61,740 nt of DNA from Caulobacter sp. (lineage in GTDB: Bacteria; Pseudomonadota; Alphaproteobacteria; Caulobacterales; Caulobacteraceae): positions 1 to 61,740 of the forward strand of contig JAUXTQ010000041.1 in assembly GCA_030678995.1 (NCBI GenBank), read 5' to 3'. Below the pieces are notes generated by a model that saw nothing but the letters and a program-made list of their open reading frames with translations, was not told the origin of the DNA and ran no database searches. Positions 35,604 through 43,392 of this stretch are shown piece by piece. Positions within the stretch are counted from its first letter, which is position 1, and every line of letters begins with the position of its first letter. Position numbers and translations under genes: made by a program.

Positions 35604-36301
35604 TGGGCCGCCAGCCGGCCGAGGGCCAGCTTGAGCAACGCTTTTCCCGCCCGGCGGGGCAGGCCCAGCGATCGTTCCGCCGCCTCCAGCGCCGTGCCGG
35701 CGAAACAGACGTGCTCGAGGATGTCCTTCAGGCCCGGCCCGACGTCGGCCAGCGCCCGGGCGATGCGGTCCTTGGCCGCCCTGGCCCGTTCGGCCGGATC
35801 GACTCCGGGACCGCGCCCGCCCCGCGCCTTGGGGCCCGCGTCCCAGGCCATGGTCAGCCGACCCACCGTGCCGGCGACGACGAAATCGTCGCGCAGCTTT
35901 TCGGCGGCGGCCACCTCGACCAGGGTCAGCCAGGGCCGGCCGCGCGCGTCACGCCGCCGGGCCAGCCAGGCGATTGGAGATTCGCCCAGATTGACGGCCT
36001 TCGTCGCCGTACGGCCGTCCGGCCCGGTCACCAGTCGCCGGCCCTCGATCAGGCTCGGACGGCCGGCTGGAGGCGCGGAGGCCGGAGTGACCGCGCGCGC
36101 CAGGCGCCAGCCGCCCTCCAGACGGGCGCGCAGGCCGGGGTCGCGGGTCAGGGCGGCGAAATCGGTCTCGTCCAGGCATAGCGACGCCCGTCGCCGGCGG
36201 TCGGCCGAGGTGCGGACGAGATAGGCGCCCTCCCCGGCCGCATCGAGCCAGGCGCCCGGCCGGTTCAGCGCCCGCACCGCCCGCTCGACCGCGTCACTCA
36301 C
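35588..36301 (-). CDS. DUF6456 domain protein
   Basis: A 237-aa soluble protein. The C-terminal part (residues about 95-236) fits DUF6456: NLGESPIAWLARRRDARG, DDFVVAGTVGRLTMAWD, and the helical end LEAAERSLGLPRRAGKALLKLALGRLAAHYGLG. That end looks like a helix-turn-helix and suggests DNA binding. The start overlaps the DnaA-IV-like gene stop by 4 nt, so the two are translationally coupled. The function is not established. Confidence 0.75.
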   Translation of the reverse strand: MSDAVERAVRALNRPGAWLDAAGEGAYLVRTSADRRRRASLCLDETDFAALTRDPGLRARLEGGWRLARAVTPASAPPAGRPSLIEGRRLVTGPDGRTATKAVNLGESPIAWLARRRDARGRPWLTLVEVAAAEKLRDDFVVAGTVGRLTMAWDAGPKARGGRGPGVDPAERARAAKDRIARALADVGPGLKDILEHVCFAGTALEAAERSLGLPRRAGKALLKLALGRLAAHYGLG

Positions 36302-36666
36302 GACAGGGCGCCCAGCGGCTGGGGCGCCTGGCGGATGCAGGCTTCAAGGTCGTTGAGGTGGGCGTCGAGCGCCGGGTCGTCGCGCAGATCCTCGATCGTC
36401 CGGACGGCATGGCCGGCGGTGCTGCGGTCCCGTCCAAAGGCCGTCGCCACCCGGGCCAGGGGCCAGGACAGGGCGACATGGGCCAGATAGATGGCCATCT
36501 GCCGCGCGCGCATCCCCGCATGGGTGCTGCGGACGCGCGAGACGATCTCCCGGGCCGGCTGGTCGGTGGCCAGGGCCACCAGGCTGGTGATGAAGGCGAT
36601 CGTCAGCCGATCGCGCCGATGGTCGGGGGGCAGTCCGAACAGGTCGTCAGGGTCCTGAAGGGTCAT
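36298..36666 (-). CDS. Stand-alone DnaA domain IV-like DNA-binding protein
   Basis: A 122-aa protein. Residues about 45-105 resemble DnaA domain IV: ARQMAIYLAHVALSWPLARVATAFGRDRSTAGHAVRTI, where RDRSTAGHA takes the place of the DnaA-box recognition motif DHTTVLHA. There is no AAA+ ATPase domain, so it cannot initiate replication alone; it may compete at DnaA boxes or act as a regulator. The start at 36666 has GAGGATGAG upstream. An AT-rich inverted repeat lies 74-107 bp upstream. Confidence 0.8.
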   Translation of the reverse strand: MTLQDPDDLFGLPPDHRRDRLTIAFITSLVALATDQPAREIVSRVRSTHAGMRARQMAIYLAHVALSWPLARVATAFGRDRSTAGHAVRTIEDLRDDPALDAHLNDLEACIRQAPQPLGALS

Positions 36667-36739
36667 CTCATCCTCGTTGGCGCAGGCGAAGGGCGCGCGT
36701 CGTTGGCTCCAGTGTGACTGGATCCGATGGATGAAGGAT

Positions 36740-36773
36740 AATTTTCCTATACTCGCGGCGCAATAGGAAAATT
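36740..36773. promoter_or_regulatory. AT-rich perfect inverted repeat upstream of the DnaA-IV-like gene
   Basis: AATTTTCCTAT (36740-36750) and ATAGGAAAATT (36763-36773) are perfect 11-bp reverse complements around 12 bp of GC-rich sequence. In a genome this GC-rich, such an AT-rich palindrome is likely to be a protein binding site. A possible minus-strand promoter (TTGCGC, 17 bp, TATCCT) overlaps it. Confidence 0.5.
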
Positions 36774-36857
36774 GTCAGGACGCATCAAGCAGATACCCGT
36801 CGCTCGACGAATTCGGCGCCTCGGAAGGGGCGGGAGCATGGAGGCCGAGGCGCGGCC

Positions 36858-37349
36858 TCAGGCGGCGCGGATTCCGCTGTTGATGTCGCCCTGGACGCCG
36901 ACCAGGGCGTCATAGCCCAGGATCATGTCGACGGTCTTGCCATCGCTGGCCAGCGGCAGGCGCAGCCAGAGCAGGGACATGTGGCCCGAGCCGCGCCAGG
37001 ACAGGCTGTGGCAGCCGACGCTGGGGCGACGGTCCTCGACCACCTTGTCCAACTCGGTGCGCCAGTAGTCGCCGGCCATGGCGCCATAGACGTCGCCCAG
37101 AGACCGGCCGGTGATCTCGCGGCCATAGACGCTGTATAGGGCGGTGCCCGCCAGGCGGACGCGATAATCGCGGCGCAGACCGTCGACCACATCGATGAGG
37201 CTGACGGTGGGCAGCAGGCGCTTGAAATCGTCGGGACGTATGTCCGCCCGCCCGGGAATCCGGCCGGCCTGGCGCAACGACGCCCAGTACGCGAACAATT
37301 CCTCGTGGGCGCGGGCGGCTGTCGCCGAAGCGCCCAGTTGCGCGGCCAT
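36858..37349 (-). CDS. PAS domain protein (PAS_5 type)
   Basis: A 163-aa soluble protein. LFAYWASLRQAGRIPGRADIRPDDFKRLLPTVSLIDVV at the N-terminus and RVRLAGTALYSVYGREITGRSLGDVYG are the pattern of the alphaproteobacterial PAS_5 family; SLLWLRLPLASDGKTVDMILG is the C-terminal sheet. No output domain is present. It is flanked by MucR and the DnaA-IV-like gene, and a 16-bp palindrome lies just upstream of its start. Confidence 0.8.
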   Translation of the reverse strand: MAAQLGASATAARAHEELFAYWASLRQAGRIPGRADIRPDDFKRLLPTVSLIDVVDGLRRDYRVRLAGTALYSVYGREITGRSLGDVYGAMAGDYWRTELDKVVEDRRPSVGCHSLSWRGSGHMSLLWLRLPLASDGKTVDMILGYDALVGVQGDINSGIRAA

Positions 37350-37374
37350 CTACAGAATCCTTAACAACCCCTTG

Positions 37375-37390
37375 GAATCACCCGTGATTC
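37375..37390. promoter_or_regulatory. Palindromic operator candidate upstream of the PAS gene
   Basis: GAATCAC-CC-GTGATTC is a perfect palindrome placed 26-41 bp upstream of the PAS gene start codon. The position suits a repressor site over the promoter. The regulator is not known; MucR next door is one candidate, although MucR sites are usually AT-rich and not strictly palindromic. Confidence 0.45.
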
Positions 37391-37500
37391 ACTATCGCTT
37401 AACCGGCGAATCGGGAGCAAGCGAAATCCGCGCCTCGCGACAAAATTGCGCGCGGCGAGTCAAGCAGCAAGCGAACGCTGTTTGTTCCAGGGCAAAGCGA

Positions 37501-37531
37501 AGGGGCGACGAACCCGTGGTCCGCCACCCCT
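37501..37531 (-). terminator. Terminator-like hairpin downstream of mucR
   Basis: On the minus strand AGGGGTGGCG (37531-37522) pairs with CGTCGCCCCT (37510-37501) with two G-U pairs, an 11-nt loop, then TTCGCTTTG. It lies 26 bp past the mucR stop and separates it from the PAS gene. Confidence 0.55.
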
Positions 37532-37556
37532 CCTGATCTCAGACTGAAGGCGCCGA

Positions 37557-37976
37557 CTAGCGCTTCTTCTTGGCCGCCTGACGGCCGCCCTGGCCAAGGC
37601 CCATCTGCTTGGCCAGGTCCGAGCGCGCCTTGGCATAGTTCGGCGCGACCATCGGGTAGTCCTTGGGCAGGCCCCACTTGGCGCGATATTCCTCGGGGCT
37701 CATGTTGTACTTGGTGCGCAGGTGCCGCTTCAGCGACTTGAACTTGCGGCCGTCTTCCAGGCAGACAAGGTGGTCGGGCGTGATCGAGCGGCGGACCGGC
37801 ACGGCCGGCTCCTTCGGTGCGACCTCGACCGTGGTCGAGCCGCTGGCCACTTCGGTCAGAGCCCTGTGGACGTTCTGGATCAGGCTGGGAATATCGTTCG
37901 CAGCCACGGAATTGTTACCGACATAAGCGGACACGATGTCCGTCGTCATCTCGATGATCGCGGATTTGTCTTCCAT
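37557..37976 (-). CDS. mucR: MucR/Ros family zinc-finger transcriptional regulator
   Basis: A 139-aa DNA-binding regulator. In Caulobacter, MucR proteins repress genes that are activated by CtrA and tie them to SciP; in rhizobia Ros/MucR control surface and virulence genes. ITPDHLVCLEDGRKFKSLKRHLRTKYNMSPEEYRAKWGLPKDYPMVAPNYA is the signature region, with the zinc-finger Cys and His residues (here written in parts: VCLEDGRKF and LKRHLRTKY). The ATG at 37976 (MEDKSAIIEM) follows AAGG; an ATG at 37991 is an alternative. Confidence 0.92.
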   Translation of the reverse strand: MEDKSAIIEMTTDIVSAYVGNNSVAANDIPSLIQNVHRALTEVASGSTTVEVAPKEPAVPVRRSITPDHLVCLEDGRKFKSLKRHLRTKYNMSPEEYRAKWGLPKDYPMVAPNYAKARSDLAKQMGLGQGGRQAAKKKR

Positions 37977-38033
37977 CTGACCTTGTTCCATCACGTTGAA
38001 GATTTGGCGCCGCCGGAATCGGCGCGGCTCGAT

Positions 38034-38062
38034 TCAATATGCCGGTGCATATAGGGCCTCAA
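38034..38062 (-). promoter_or_regulatory. Candidate mucR promoter
   Basis: On the minus strand TTGAGG (38062-38057), 17 bp, then TATTGA (38039-38034) resemble -35 and -10 elements. This would give a leader of about 50 nt before mucR. The stretch is AT-rich compared with its surroundings, as expected for a MucR self-regulated promoter. Confidence 0.4.
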
Positions 38063-38188
38063 ACGACCGCACAAGCTTTTGAGGGTTAGAAGCGGACCTA
38101 AATACACATGGCATCGGCAATTGAGGCAAAGCGCCGTTCAATGAACCGTTGGCGCTTCACTCACGCGTTTCTGACAGACACAAGGTTT

Positions 38189-39433
38189 TCAGCGCCGCCG
38201 GAAGTCGCCGGACAGGGCGAGCATGGCCGCCCGTTGCGGCTGGGAGAACTCGTCCACGGCATCTTCGTCGCCGTCGCGAATGGCGCGGATCAGGGCCGGG
38301 GTCAGGGCCGATGACAGGGACCAGTTCCAATACCGCAACACGGTTTGCGCCCGGTCGACGGCGATGGTGTCGAACAGGGTCAGCACCCGCTCCAGGGCCG
38401 GAACCAGATTGCCCGCCGCATCGGTCTCCGGCCGCCGCAGGGCGCGCCACAACAGGCGGACGTTCTTGCGCGGCAGGCCAGTGGCCTTGCACAGGATGGC
38501 CAGGGGCTCGCCGCCGGGATCGGTGAATATCTTGGCCCCGGTCATCGGCTTGAGGCCGGACAGGTAGGAGATCTCCTCGGCGACCTCGCGGGTCATGCTT
38601 TCGGAGGCAACCTGGACCGCCTCGTCGAGGCTCTCGAAGGGGCTTTTGGCGAGGGCGGCGCGGTTGCGCTGGCGCCGCTCGATGAACTGCAGCGCCTTGC
38701 GGGTCAGCGGGTCCTGCCAGTTCTCGTCGGCGGCCATGCTGAAGACGTCGCTGACGGCTTCCTGCAGCACCTCCCGCGAGACGGCGAAGCGCTGCAGGAT
38801 GACCCGGCGCGCTTCTTCGTCGGACCACCAGAACATCACATAGGCGTGGCTGGGCCGCAGTTCGCCGCGGCGCAGGAGCAGCGGAATGTGGCGCGGATTG
38901 TCCCGCGTGCCGGCGACGATGGCCTCGATGGCCTCATGGCTCAGCTTAGCCAGCTCGTTGCGCAGCAGGACCTCGATGACCCCCGGCTCGCCGTGGCTGA
39001 CCAGTTCATCGGCCACCACCTCGTTGAGGCCGCGGCGGGCCGCGATCATCCGGCGGTGCTCGACCGTAGCGCTGCGGGCGCAGTCGATCAGATCGCCGTC
39101 GCCGACGGTGCTGCTGTTTTCGAGCAGACCCCGGGCCACCGGCAGTTCGTCGCGCATCAGCAGGCGGGCCAGCCCCGTGGGGATCTCGGAGACGTTGGCG
39201 ATGCGGCGGGCGATACGTTCCCGCTCCTCGATCGCGGCCTCGCGCAGCAGTTCGATCAGCAGGTCGGCGGTCATCGACCGCTCGAAGGCGTTGACCCGGC
39301 TGCCCGGCAGGCAGACCACGTCGGCCAGCCGCTTGAGCAGGGTCGCGCGCGAGCGCACGGCCGGCGTCACCACCGCCGCCGGCGCGCGGTCGTTCTCCGG
39401 TAGATCGAGGATCGGCCTGGCAGGTTCGCTCAT
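38189..39433 (-). CDS. DUF2336 domain protein (copy 2)
   Basis: A 414-aa helical protein of the same family as the one at 22845-23951. Matching blocks are RARIANVSEIPTGLARLLMRDELPVARGLLENSSTVGDGDLIDCAR, EHRRMIAARRGLNEVVADELVSHGE and VLLRNELAKLSHEAIEAIV (each a short helical repeat). The extended N-terminus (SEPARPILDLPENDRAPAAV) looks disordered. Copies differ by their N-terminal and C-terminal extensions. Function unknown. Confidence 0.85.
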   Translation of the reverse strand: MSEPARPILDLPENDRAPAAVVTPAVRSRATLLKRLADVVCLPGSRVNAFERSMTADLLIELLREAAIEERERIARRIANVSEIPTGLARLLMRDELPVARGLLENSSTVGDGDLIDCARSATVEHRRMIAARRGLNEVVADELVSHGEPGVIEVLLRNELAKLSHEAIEAIVAGTRDNPRHIPLLLRRGELRPSHAYVMFWWSDEEARRVILQRFAVSREVLQEAVSDVFSMAADENWQDPLTRKALQFIERRQRNRAALAKSPFESLDEAVQVASESMTREVAEEISYLSGLKPMTGAKIFTDPGGEPLAILCKATGLPRKNVRLLWRALRRPETDAAGNLVPALERVLTLFDTIAVDRAQTVLRYWNWSLSSALTPALIRAIRDGDEDAVDEFSQPQRAAMLALSGDFRRR

Positions 39434-39537
39434 GAGGTCACAGGTCGGCGCGAAGGGACGCGACGCGCGCGGGCGCCGCTGACCCCCGATGACAACAGAG
39501 CCTTGTTAACCGGTAGTGACCGCCGGCCGATTTGCCG

Positions 39538-40041
39538 TCAGGCGAAGGCGCCCAGCGGCCGCTTCGCCTTCGGAGCCGACGCCCGAGCCAGCGCCCGTTC
39601 GGCGAAGATCGACGCGATCGACAACGCCAGGATGGCCACGGCGAGAATGAACATCGCGCCCTTGTCCGTAGGCAGGTGGTTGGCGTCGATCGCCGCCGCC
39701 GTATGACCCAGCGACAGAGCGAGGGACACGATGGCCGGATCGGGCACCTGGATCCCCAGCCATGGCGACAGGTGGAAGGCGATGGCGCCCAGCACCACTA
39801 CCCCGGCCAGTTTTGCGCCCAGGGCGCGCGTCCGCGGGACGATCAGCAGCAGGGCCGCCACCAGTTCCAGCGCGCCGGTGACGTATCTCAGGCCGGGTTC
39901 GAACAGGCCGATGCCGCTGCGGGCGGCGATCAGGCCGAAGACTGGGTGCGGATCAAGCCAGAAGAAGGCCTGATAGACTTGGAAAAGCAGAAGAAGGGCC
40001 AGGGTCAAGCCGAAGGTCCAGCTGAGTACACGCTCCATCAT
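39538..40041 (-). CDS. DoxX-like integral membrane protein
   Basis: A 167-aa protein with four hydrophobic segments (about residues 5-25, 50-70, 75-95, 128-148). FEPGLRYVTGALELVAALLLIVPRTRALGAKLAGVVVLGAI is the DoxX-like signature. GGAGG lies 7 nt before the ATG at 40041. The family is tied loosely to redox or membrane functions; no specific role can be assigned. Confidence 0.7.
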   Translation of the reverse strand: MMERVLSWTFGLTLALLLLFQVYQAFFWLDPHPVFGLIAARSGIGLFEPGLRYVTGALELVAALLLIVPRTRALGAKLAGVVVLGAIAFHLSPWLGIQVPDPAIVSLALSLGHTAAAIDANHLPTDKGAMFILAVAILALSIASIFAERALARASAPKAKRPLGAFA

Positions 40042-40144
40042 GACGAATCCTCCACGGGGACTCTGACGGTCCCTGTGGTGATCAGACTGGCGCCAAACGC
40101 CGACTGAAGCGATTCACAGTTTCGCGCGTGGGCGGGGCGGCCGA

Positions 40145-41032
40145 CTACTTGAACTGCGGGTCTTCCCAATAGGGCCAGATGTCGGGCAGGTCGGCGGAAA
40201 CCTTGTCCGGATAGGTCGGCTGGCGCTTTTCGAGGAAGGAGGTGACCCCCTCCTTGGCGTCGCCCTGGGCGCCGCGGGCCATGATGGCGCGGCTATCGGC
40301 CCTGTGGGCCTGCATCGGGTGGTCGGCGCCGGCCATGCGCCAGAGCATCTGGCGGGTCAGGGCTATGGATACGGGCGCGGTGTTGTCGGCGATCTCGCGC
40401 GCCAGCGCCCTCGCCGCCGTCAGCAGGTCTTCCGGCGCGTGGAGCGATCGGACCAGGCCGCCGTCAAGGGCTTCCTGGGCCCCGAACACCCGGCCGGTGT
40501 AGCACCACTCCAGCGCCTGCTGCATGCCCACCAGGCGCGGCAGGAACCAGGACGAGGCGGCCTCCGGCGTGATGCCGCGGCGGGCGAAGACGAAGCCGAA
40601 CCGGGCGCTGGTCGAAGCCAGGCGGATATCCATCGGCAGCTGCATGGTCACCCCGATGCCCACCGCCGCCCCGTTGATCGCGCCGATCACCGGCTTGAGG
40701 CTCTCATAGATGCGCAAGGTCAGGCGGCCGCCGCCGTCGCGGTAGACGCCGTTGACCTTGGCCCCCTCTCGGGTCTCGTTGCCCTGCTTGCCATAGTCGA
40801 AGGTCGAGCCGCCGCTGCCCAGGTCCGCCCCGGCGCAGAAGGCCCGGTCGCCCGCGCCCGTGACGATGACCACCTTGACCTCGTCGTCAGCGTCCGTGAG
40901 GTCGAACGCCGCGATCATGTCCAGCATCATCCGCGGCGTGAAGGCGTTCATCCGGTCGGGCCGGTTCATGGTGATCGTCGCGATCCCGTCCTCGACGTCA
41001 TAGAGGATTGTCTCGAAAGTCGGGGTGGTCAT
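40145..41032 (-). CDS. Enoyl-CoA hydratase/isomerase (crotonase) family protein
   Basis: A 295-aa crotonase. GDRAFCAGADLGSGGSTFD (residue about 65) and GAINGAAVGIGVTMQLPMDIRLA (near 120) form the oxyanion hole, and FARRGITPEAASSWFLPRLVG holds the Glu of the active site. The long first loop around residues 75-95 (YGKQGNETREGAKVNGV) occurs in the subgroup found next to catabolic P450 and acyl-CoA ligase genes, which matches its context here. Probable role: beta-oxidation of an unusual acyl-CoA. Confidence 0.9.
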   Translation of the reverse strand: MTTPTFETILYDVEDGIATITMNRPDRMNAFTPRMMLDMIAAFDLTDADDEVKVVIVTGAGDRAFCAGADLGSGGSTFDYGKQGNETREGAKVNGVYRDGGGRLTLRIYESLKPVIGAINGAAVGIGVTMQLPMDIRLASTSARFGFVFARRGITPEAASSWFLPRLVGMQQALEWCYTGRVFGAQEALDGGLVRSLHAPEDLLTAARALAREIADNTAPVSIALTRQMLWRMAGADHPMQAHRADSRAIMARGAQGDAKEGVTSFLEKRQPTYPDKVSADLPDIWPYWEDPQFK

Positions 41033-41107
41033 AGGCAGGTTCCTGGAAGAATGGGTCGGGCGGAGGAAAGCCGCCTTGCGTTGCGGAAGGCAAGCGCCGA
41101 ACCGAAT

Positions 41108-41560
41108 TCAGGACAACGGGTATTGTGTCGAATCACCGTCCCACGGGCTGAAGGCGGAAGCGCCCAACCTGACGACATCGCGCAGGTTTCGCGTGGCAAG
41201 GTGCAGGCGGTGGTGAAGAGCCGTCGCCGCCAGCAAGGCGTCGATGACCGGCGCCCGTCCGCCGAACCCGGCGCGATAACGGCCGCTCAGGTCTCCCCAG
41301 AGCCGCACAACGTCGTCGCCAACAGGCACAACGCGCCCGGCGAAGTCGACCTCCAGGCGGTCCCGGAAACGGCCGTAGACCTGCCGGCGAGGATCCGCGG
41401 GCCCAAGCGCCTCGATGCCCTGGCCGATCTCGGCCACCGTCAGGATGCTTATGAAGGTGCGTTCAGGCGGCAAGGTCCGCAGCCAGTCCATGACCCGGGC
41501 GTCTGCCTTGGGTCTGGCCAGCTCGGACACGACGTTGGTATCGAGCAGCCAGCCCCTCAA
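41108..41560 (-). CDS. PIN-domain toxin (VapC/FitB-like)
   Basis: A 150-aa predicted ribonuclease toxin. The PIN acidic residues are visible: Asp in LLDTNVVSELARP, Glu in ILTVAEIGQGIEAL, and Asp in RAPVIDALLAATALHHRLHLATRNLRD. The start is a TTG at 41560 that overlaps the antitoxin TGA, giving the normal VapC N-terminus. It is paired with the Phd/YefM antitoxin. All catalytic positions are intact, so it looks functional. Confidence 0.88.
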   Translation of the reverse strand: MRGWLLDTNVVSELARPKADARVMDWLRTLPPERTFISILTVAEIGQGIEALGPADPRRQVYGRFRDRLEVDFAGRVVPVGDDVVRLWGDLSGRYRAGFGGRAPVIDALLAATALHHRLHLATRNLRDVVRLGASAFSPWDGDSTQYPLS

Positions 41561-41802
41561 AGATCGAAGTCCCGGCCCACGTCGTCATCCCGGACAGGAT
41601 CGATGTCGCCGGTAAAGTTCCGACGGAATCGATCGACCCAGTTGTCGTCGCCGGCATGGGTCAAGCGAGCGTAGTCGTCCTGCGACAGGACCACGGCGGC
41701 GGCCTCACCGCGAATGGTGATCCGTTGGGGTCCTTGCGCCTGCGCCTGCCTGACAACCTCGCTCAGGCGGGCCTTAGCGGTTTCCATTTTCCAGGCGGTC
41801 AC
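41557..41802 (-). CDS. Phd/YefM family antitoxin
   Basis: An 81-aa antitoxin. VTAWKMETAKARLSEVVRQA and ITIRGEAAAVVLSQDDYARL are the Phd/YefM DNA-binding core, and the acidic C-terminus (DIDPVRDDDVGRDFDL) should block the toxin. The GTG at 41802 was chosen: GGAGG is 5 nt upstream and the resulting N-terminus matches the family. An ATG at 41814 would put this ribosome site inside the gene. Confidence 0.87.
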   Translation of the reverse strand: MTAWKMETAKARLSEVVRQAQAQGPQRITIRGEAAAVVLSQDDYARLTHAGDDNWVDRFRRNFTGDIDPVRDDDVGRDFDL

Positions 41803-41815
41803 GTGACCCTCCATC

Positions 41816-41854
41816 TAGTCAGCTGACTATATGCCAAAGCAGCCCCCATGCCAA
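41816..41854 (-). promoter_or_regulatory. Toxin-antitoxin promoter with overlapping palindromic operator
   Basis: On the minus strand TTGGCA (41854-41849), 17 bp, and TATAGT (41831-41826) form a near-consensus promoter. The 14-bp perfect palindrome TAGTCAGCTGACTA (41816-41829) covers the -10 and the likely start of transcription. Binding of the antitoxin complex here would shut off its own operon. The leader to the GTG is only about 15-20 nt. Confidence 0.7.
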
Positions 41855-41862
41855 CTGGGCGC

Positions 41863-43206
41863 TCAGGCCGCTTTCCGCTCCGGCGTGAAGCTGACGCCCA
41901 GTTTGCGGATGGCGTGGACGAAATTGTTGGGGGCAATGTCGATCTCGCCGGTCCAGCGCATGTCGGGGAAGCGGGCCAGGATCTGGCGCCAGGCCTCCTC
42001 CAGCTGGATCTGCGCCACCCGCTTGCCGATGCAGGTGTGGGCCCCGTAGCCGAAGGCGATGTGCTTGTCGGCGTTGGCGCGGGTGACGTCCAGCCGGTCG
42101 GGGTCGGCGAACACCGTCTCATCCCGGTTGGCGGCGCCGTAGTACATGATCACCTTCTCGCCCTCGGCGATCTTCTGGCCGTTGATTTCCGTGTCCCGCG
42201 TGGCCGTGCGGCGCATGTAGATCACCGGGCTGACCATGCGGATGAACTCGTTGACCGCGCCGGGCAGCCGGTCCGGATTGGCGATCAGCCTGGCCCGCTC
42301 TTCCGGGAACTCGGTCAGCAGCTTCATCGAGCCGGACAGGGTGTTGCGGGTGGTGTCATTGCCGGCGAAGACGATCAGCAGCCAGGACCCGTCGAGGAAC
42401 TCGTCGCTGAGCTGGGCGCCATCGACCTGGGCCCGGGCGATGGCCGTCAGCAGGTCCGCCTGCGGGTCGGCCCGGCGCTTGTGCAGCATGTGCCGGCCGT
42501 AGTCGAACATCTCTTCGACGTTGCTGTTGAAGTCGGCGATGAACTGCATCAGCTCAAGCGTCGGCGCCGCGCCGGCCGACGCCTGATCGCTGGCCATGTT
42601 CTGGGCCAGCTCCAGATAGTGCATCCATTTCAGGAACCTGGGCCGGTCTTCCGGCGGCACCCCGAGGATCTCGCACAGGGTGAACAGCGGCAGGACCGCC
42701 GAGAAATTCTCCACGAGATCACACTCGCTCTTGCCGGCCATGTCGTCCAGCAGGCGGGTGACCTCGCCTCGCACCCGCCCGGCCACGCCGCGCAGGTAGG
42801 AGGGCGTGAAATAGGGCATGTGCTCACGGCGCAGCTGCATGTGATGCGGCGCGTCCAGGTTGATCATCGCGTCCATTGAGGCGCGGAACAGCAGGCTGTG
42901 CCGGTGTTCGGGCTTGCCGATGGCCATCAGGATGCCGCCGCGCTGGCTGGAAAAGGTCTCCGGGTCGCCGTTCACCGCCCTGACGTCGGCATGGCGAGTG
43001 ACCGCCCAGAAGCCCGGACCCTCGTGGCGCGTCTCGGCGTGCCACATCACCGGCGCCTGGGCCCGCATGCGGGCGAAGTCCGCCCAGGGCTGGCCGCCGC
43101 TGAAACGCTGGAGGTCGGTCAGGTCGACGCCATCCAGCACCGGATACGTCCGCGGGAAATTCGGCCCCGCACGGCCCTCGACCACGGTCTGGCTGATCAG
43201 ATCCAC
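41863..43206 (-). CDS. Cytochrome P450
   Basis: A soluble bacterial P450 monooxygenase of 447 aa. The I-helix oxygen motif is VFAGNDTTRN, the K-helix ExxR is EFIR, and the heme-binding loop FGYGAHTCIGKRVA holds the Cys ligand at residue about 392. The long helical N-terminus and HRHSLLFRASMDAMINLDAPHH segment resemble the CYP groups that oxidise terpenoid, steroid or alkyl chains. No ferredoxin gene is adjacent. It is divergent from the GMC oxidoreductase gene and probably acts before it. Confidence 0.93.
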   Translation of the reverse strand: MDLISQTVVEGRAGPNFPRTYPVLDGVDLTDLQRFSGGQPWADFARMRAQAPVMWHAETRHEGPGFWAVTRHADVRAVNGDPETFSSQRGGILMAIGKPEHRHSLLFRASMDAMINLDAPHHMQLRREHMPYFTPSYLRGVAGRVRGEVTRLLDDMAGKSECDLVENFSAVLPLFTLCEILGVPPEDRPRFLKWMHYLELAQNMASDQASAGAAPTLELMQFIADFNSNVEEMFDYGRHMLHKRRADPQADLLTAIARAQVDGAQLSDEFLDGSWLLIVFAGNDTTRNTLSGSMKLLTEFPEERARLIANPDRLPGAVNEFIRMVSPVIYMRRTATRDTEINGQKIAEGEKVIMYYGAANRDETVFADPDRLDVTRANADKHIAFGYGAHTCIGKRVAQIQLEEAWRQILARFPDMRWTGEIDIAPNNFVHAIRKLGVSFTPERKAA

Positions 43207-43392
43207 CGCCGCATCCTCCCAAGGCTATCGTTGTTCGGCGGAACATAGCCTGACCCCCGCGCGCGGCAATGATCACCTTGCGTCACCTGACGCCACGGCG
43301 CCCTTCCCTTCGACCCTTCCGCGCCCGTAAGGTGATCGCTGATCAGGCGAGCGGCAGACCCGCCGGTCTTCGAGGACGGACAGGAGCGCCCG

